From Sneathiella glossodoripedis JCM 23214 (GTDB lineage: Bacteria > Pseudomonadota > Alphaproteobacteria > Sneathiellales > Sneathiellaceae), in NCBI RefSeq assembly GCF_000616095.1, contig NZ_BAMS01000005.1, forward strand, positions 102,015 through 166,014: 64,000 nt of DNA. The letters are read 5' to 3'. The position numbers were made by a program, and so were the translations under genes. Below the pieces are notes generated by a model, which worked only from the letters and a program-made list of their open reading frames with translations, ran no database searches and had not been told where the DNA came from. Positions 61,119 to 64,000 of this stretch are shown here, in pieces (position 1 is the first letter of the stretch; each line of letters begins with the position of its first letter).

Positions 61119-61955
61119 TTACTTCTTCCGCTTTTGCGGACGGCGCCGCATGATCATTTTATCTGTAGACTTATTAGAACGTGTCCGTTTGCCCTTGGTC
61201 GGCTGACCCCAAGGTGATACCGGATGGCGACCACCTGAAGTACGACCTTCACCACCACCATGTGGATGGTCAATCGGGTTCATGGCAACACCACGAACTG
61301 ATGGGCGACGCCCAAGCCAACGAGAACGACCAGCTTTCGCCAGTTTAATGTTTTTCTGATCCGGGTTCGATACTGCGCCCACAGTCGCCATGCACTCAGC
61401 AGGAACAATACGTTGCTCACCTGAGGCCAGACGAAGCTGAGCATAACCAGCATCCTTACCAATCAATTGTACATATGTACCAGCAGCACGAGCCATCTGG
61501 CCACCTTTGCCAGGCTTCATTTCCACATTATGGATAATGGTACCAACCGGCATATTCTTCATCGGCATCGCATTGCCAGGCTTGATATCAGCGTGCTCTG
61601 CAGCGATCACTTTATCACCGACTGAAATACGCTGAGGAGCCAGAATGTAGGACAATTCTCCGTCGTCATATTTGATCAAAGCAATAAATGCTGACCGGTT
61701 TGGATCATATTCCAAACGCTCAACAGTAGCAGCAACATCAAATTTGCGACGTTTGAAGTCAACAATACGGTAAGTCCGTTTGTGTCCACCACCACGGCGA
61801 CGTGCTGTAATCCGGCCGTTGTTGTTACGGCCGCCACTTCCTGTCAAACCTTCTGTAAGGCTTTTAACAGGCTTACCTTTGTGCAACTCTGACCGATCAA
61901 CGAGAATCAGACCACGCTGCGCAGGTGTTGAAGGCTTATAACTTTTAAGCGCCAT
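61119..61955 (-). CDS. rplB: 50S ribosomal protein L2
   Basis: 278 residues; '[20 protein letters not shown]' at the front, '[20 protein letters not shown]' with the conserved peptidyl-transferase-centre His at the end. Confidence 0.98.
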   Translation of the reverse strand: MALKSYKPSTPAQRGLILVDRSELHKGKPVKSLTEGLTGSGGRNNNGRITARRRGGGHKRTYRIVDFKRRKFDVAATVERLEYDPNRSAFIALIKYDDGELSYILAPQRISVGDKVIAAEHADIKPGNAMPMKNMPVGTIIHNVEMKPGKGGQMARAAGTYVQLIGKDAGYAQLRLASGEQRIVPAECMATVGAVSNPDQKNIKLAKAGRSRWLGRRPSVRGVAMNPIDHPHGGGEGRTSGGRHPVSPWGQPTKGKRTRSNKSTDKMIMRRRPQKRKK

Positions 61956-61957
61956 TA

Positions 61958-62251
61958 TTAAATCCCCGTCGTAACGTCAATGGTCTGGCCTTCGGCCAAT
62001 GTTACCATTGCTTTCTTGAAGTCAGACCGTTTACCAAGGCGACCGCGGAAACGCTTCACCTTACCGTTTGTGCGGTTGGTGTTGACGTTTGTGACCTTTA
62101 CGTTGAAGAGTGTTTCAACTGCTTCCTTGATTTCAGGTTTGGTTGCATCCAGTGATACACGGAATGTAACCTGATTGAATTCTGATCCCATTGTGGACTT
62201 TTCAGTCACAACTGGTCCCAACAGGATGTCGTAAATACGTTCCTGGTTCAT
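61958..62251 (-). CDS. rplW: 50S ribosomal protein L23
   Basis: 97 residues; '[20 protein letters not shown]' and '[20 protein letters not shown]'. The docking site for trigger factor and SRP at the tunnel exit. Overlaps rplD by 4 nt. Confidence 0.97.
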   Translation of the reverse strand: MNQERIYDILLGPVVTEKSTMGSEFNQVTFRVSLDATKPEIKEAVETLFNVKVTNVNTNRTNGKVKRFRGRLGKRSDFKKAMVTLAEGQTIDVTTGI

Positions 62252-62868
62252 TTCAAACGAGCCTCCAGGCTTTCTACTGCGCTTTTTGTCAGCACCAGCG
62301 TGTCGCGACGCAAAATGTCATAAACATTTGCACCGGTTTCAGGCAGCACATCCACATTTGGCAGATTGCGTGTTGACAAAGCAAAGTTTGTATCAGGCTC
62401 GCTCGCATCGATAATCAAAGCTGATTTCCAGCCCAATGTATCGAATTTGCCAGCCATCGCTTTGGTTTTTGCTTCAGCAGCTTTGAGTTCATCAACCACG
62501 ATCAATTTGCCTTCTGCCTGCTTTGTTGACAAAGCAGTTTTCAAAGCAAGTTTACGGACCTTTTTTGGCAACGCATGAGCATGCGAACGAAGTACAGGAC
62601 CGTGAGCGACACCACCACCACGCTGATGAGGAGCTCTCTTCTGACCTTGACGGGCACGACCTGTACCCTTCTGGTTGAATGGCTTTGCACCTGTGCCGGA
62701 TACTTCAGAGACGTCTTTAGTCTTGTGTGTACCCGCACGGCGTGCTGCCAGCTGATATTTTACCATTCTTTGGAGCAGATCCGCACGCGGAGCCAGTCCA
62801 AAAACCTCGTCAGCAAGCTCAATATCACCTGCTTTTTTGTTATCGAGGTTGATTACTTTAACCTTCAT
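62248..62868 (-). CDS. rplD: 50S ribosomal protein L4
   Basis: 206 residues; '[20 protein letters not shown]' is the L4 loop that lines the exit tunnel, and '[20 protein letters not shown]' the C-terminal part. In E. coli L4 represses its own operon; whether it does here is not shown. Confidence 0.97.
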   Translation of the reverse strand: MKVKVINLDNKKAGDIELADEVFGLAPRADLLQRMVKYQLAARRAGTHKTKDVSEVSGTGAKPFNQKGTGRARQGQKRAPHQRGGGVAHGPVLRSHAHALPKKVRKLALKTALSTKQAEGKLIVVDELKAAEAKTKAMAGKFDTLGWKSALIIDASEPDTNFALSTRNLPNVDVLPETGANVYDILRRDTLVLTKSAVESLEARLK

Positions 62869-62882
62869 TAGGGCAGTTCCTC

Positions 62883-63620
62883 TTAATTCTCAGCAGGAGC
62901 GTCCGCAGACGGCGCTTCTTCAACAGCCTCTGGAGCCGCAGCAGCAGTAGTCCGAACAGCAGCCGGGAATGGTGCTTCTTCTGGACGGTTCTTTTTCACC
63001 GCATCAGACACGAACACCCATCCACCTTTGGAACCAGGGACAGCACCCTTCACCAAAATAAGGCCACGCTCAGCATCGGTAGAGACCACTTTAAGGTTCT
63101 GTGTTGTCACGCGAGCAGCACCCATGTGACCGGCCATTTTCTTGCCTTTAAAAACACGACCAGGGTCTTGACACTGACCAGTTGAACCATGCGCACGGTG
63201 AGAAACAGAAACACCATGTGAAGCCCGTAGTCCGCCAAAGTTATGACGCTTCATTGGACCGGCGAAACCTTTACCAATGCTTGTTGCCACAACGTCGACA
63301 TTCTGATTTGGCACAAAGTGATCAGCAGTCAGTTCTGCACCCAGATCAACAAATGCTTCTTCTTCAATACGGAACTCAGCAAGCTTCATTTTTGGCTCAA
63401 CATTTGCTTTCGCAAAGTGGCCGCGCATTGCTTTTGAGACGTTTTTAACTTTTGCAGAACCAACACCCAGTTGCAGTGCATTGTAACCATGGGTTTCAGT
63501 TTTGCGATGAGCGACCACCTGACAGTTATCAACTTCCAGAACGGTCACTGGAACATGTTGTCCGTCTTCAGAGAAAACGCGAGTCATGCCCAGTTTTTTT
63601 GCGATCAATCCAGTACGCAT
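62883..63620 (-). CDS. rplC: 50S ribosomal protein L3
   Basis: 245 residues; '[20 protein letters not shown]' and '[20 protein letters not shown]' identify L3. The last about 35 residues are an Ala/Pro/Glu-rich extension beyond the E. coli length. Confidence 0.98.
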   Translation of the reverse strand: MRTGLIAKKLGMTRVFSEDGQHVPVTVLEVDNCQVVAHRKTETHGYNALQLGVGSAKVKNVSKAMRGHFAKANVEPKMKLAEFRIEEEAFVDLGAELTADHFVPNQNVDVVATSIGKGFAGPMKRHNFGGLRASHGVSVSHRAHGSTGQCQDPGRVFKGKKMAGHMGAARVTTQNLKVVSTDAERGLILVKGAVPGSKGGWVFVSDAVKKNRPEEAPFPAAVRTTAAAAPEAVEEAPSADAPAEN

Positions 63621-63626
63621 CTTAGC

Positions 63627-63941
63627 TTACCCCAACACACTGATTGCAACGTCGACACCTGATGGCAAGTCCAGTTTCATCAAAGATTCAACTGTCTGCG
63701 GTGTAGGCTCGACAATATCCAGAACCCGCGCATGCGTCCGTGTTTCGAACTGTTCACGAGATTTCTTGTTCACATGTGGGCTACGGTTGACCGTTACTTT
63801 TGAAATATTGGTCGGCAACGGGATCGGTCCACGAACCTGTGCACCTGTCCGTTTGGCAGTATCCACAATGCTACTTGTCGAATCGTCCAGCACTCGGTGA
63901 TCAAACGCCTTGAGTTTAATTCGAATATTTTGGTTTTCCAT
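63627..63941 (-). CDS. rpsJ: 30S ribosomal protein S10
   Basis: 104 residues from ATG 63941 (MENQN), GGAG about 10 nt upstream. '[20 protein letters not shown]' and '[20 protein letters not shown]' are S10. First gene of the cluster in this window; S10 also acts in transcription antitermination with NusB. Confidence 0.97.
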   Translation of the reverse strand: MENQNIRIKLKAFDHRVLDDSTSSIVDTAKRTGAQVRGPIPLPTNISKVTVNRSPHVNKKSREQFETRTHARVLDIVEPTPQTVESLMKLDLPSGVDVAISVLG

Positions 63942-63964
63942 TACTCTGGTCACTCCAGAAAACA

Positions 63965-63985
63965 GCCGCCTCCCAAAGAGGCGGC
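63965..63985 (-). terminator. Hairpin upstream of rpsJ (terminator of the preceding gene or attenuator)
   Basis: GCCGCCTC / GAGGCGGC 8-bp stem around a 5-nt loop, followed on the minus strand by TGTTTTCT. It lies 24 nt upstream of the rpsJ ATG. It may end an upstream gene (tuf is usual there, outside the window) or regulate S10-operon read-through. Confidence 0.7.
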
Positions 63986-64000
63986 CTTATCAAGTTCTTT

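Overview
The window comes from an alphaproteobacterium of moderate G+C. The taxonomic evidence is an ATP12-type F1 assembly chaperone gene, a DUF1489 gene (a family I know mainly from alphaproteobacteria), a PcaQ-type protocatechuate regulator with its operator, a LeuA of the long type, and S10-spc-alpha ribosomal clusters with no rpsD in the alpha section. A marine Sneathiella-like genus is possible, but I cannot place it below class level. There are no insertion sequences, prophage genes or CRISPR arrays. The only tRNA is tRNA-Leu(GAG).

Layout. (1) 1-3346, minus strand: lipid A / Kdo genes (lpxL fragment, lpxK, waaA, DUF374 acyltransferase). (2) 3506-6007: a soluble molybdopterin oxidoreductase facing a DUF1489 gene. 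(3) 6029-18485: a leucine / branched-chain acyl-CoA degradation block (HMG-CoA lyase, methylcrotonyl-CoA carboxylase alpha and beta, methylglutaconyl-CoA hydratase, a second acyl-CoA dehydrogenase, a thiolase, isovaleryl-CoA dehydrogenase, two PaaI thioesterases) next to a LysR regulator. (4) 18493-22225: mgtE and maeB. (5) 22386-29931: an eight-gene pcaDCHGIJB-pobA operon divergent from pcaQ, turning 4-hydroxybenzoate and protocatechuate into 3-oxoadipyl-CoA. (6) 29999-35094: msrA, a chemoreceptor, a hybrid histidine kinase and tRNA-Leu. (7) 35208-41526: fliN, lipB, acylphosphatase, propionyl-CoA carboxylase, an ATP12-like gene and a HAD phosphatase. (8) 41683-45339: GST, EamA transporter, and leuA behind a candidate leucine attenuator with an apparently leaderless leader peptide. 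(9) 45429-50118: degP/Q-rarA-crcB-rluC operon and a small secreted LPPGLAK-repeat protein. (10) 50171-63941: rplQ through rpsJ.

The two catabolic blocks feed acetyl-CoA, acetoacetate and succinyl-CoA into central metabolism. Propionyl-CoA carboxylase, the phosphotransacetylase-fused malic enzyme and the thiolase fit that picture. No dedicated 3-oxoadipyl-CoA thiolase gene (pcaF) is present in the pca operon.

Nine genes have their reading frame broken by an apparent 1-2 nt indel: DUF1489, mccA, mccB, an acyl-CoA dehydrogenase, mgtE, pcaD, eamA, and the essential ribosomal genes rplF and rplE. A tenth, the start of the DUF374 gene, is possible. Most breaks are missing bases in short G/C runs, and shifting the frame restores the family sequence. 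Because rplF and rplE cannot be dead, I read these as sequence or assembly errors rather than pseudogenes. I annotate each as one gene. The most interesting biology is the leaderless leucine leader upstream of leuA, the two LysR genes whose operators abut their start codons, and the LPPGLAK-repeat protein.
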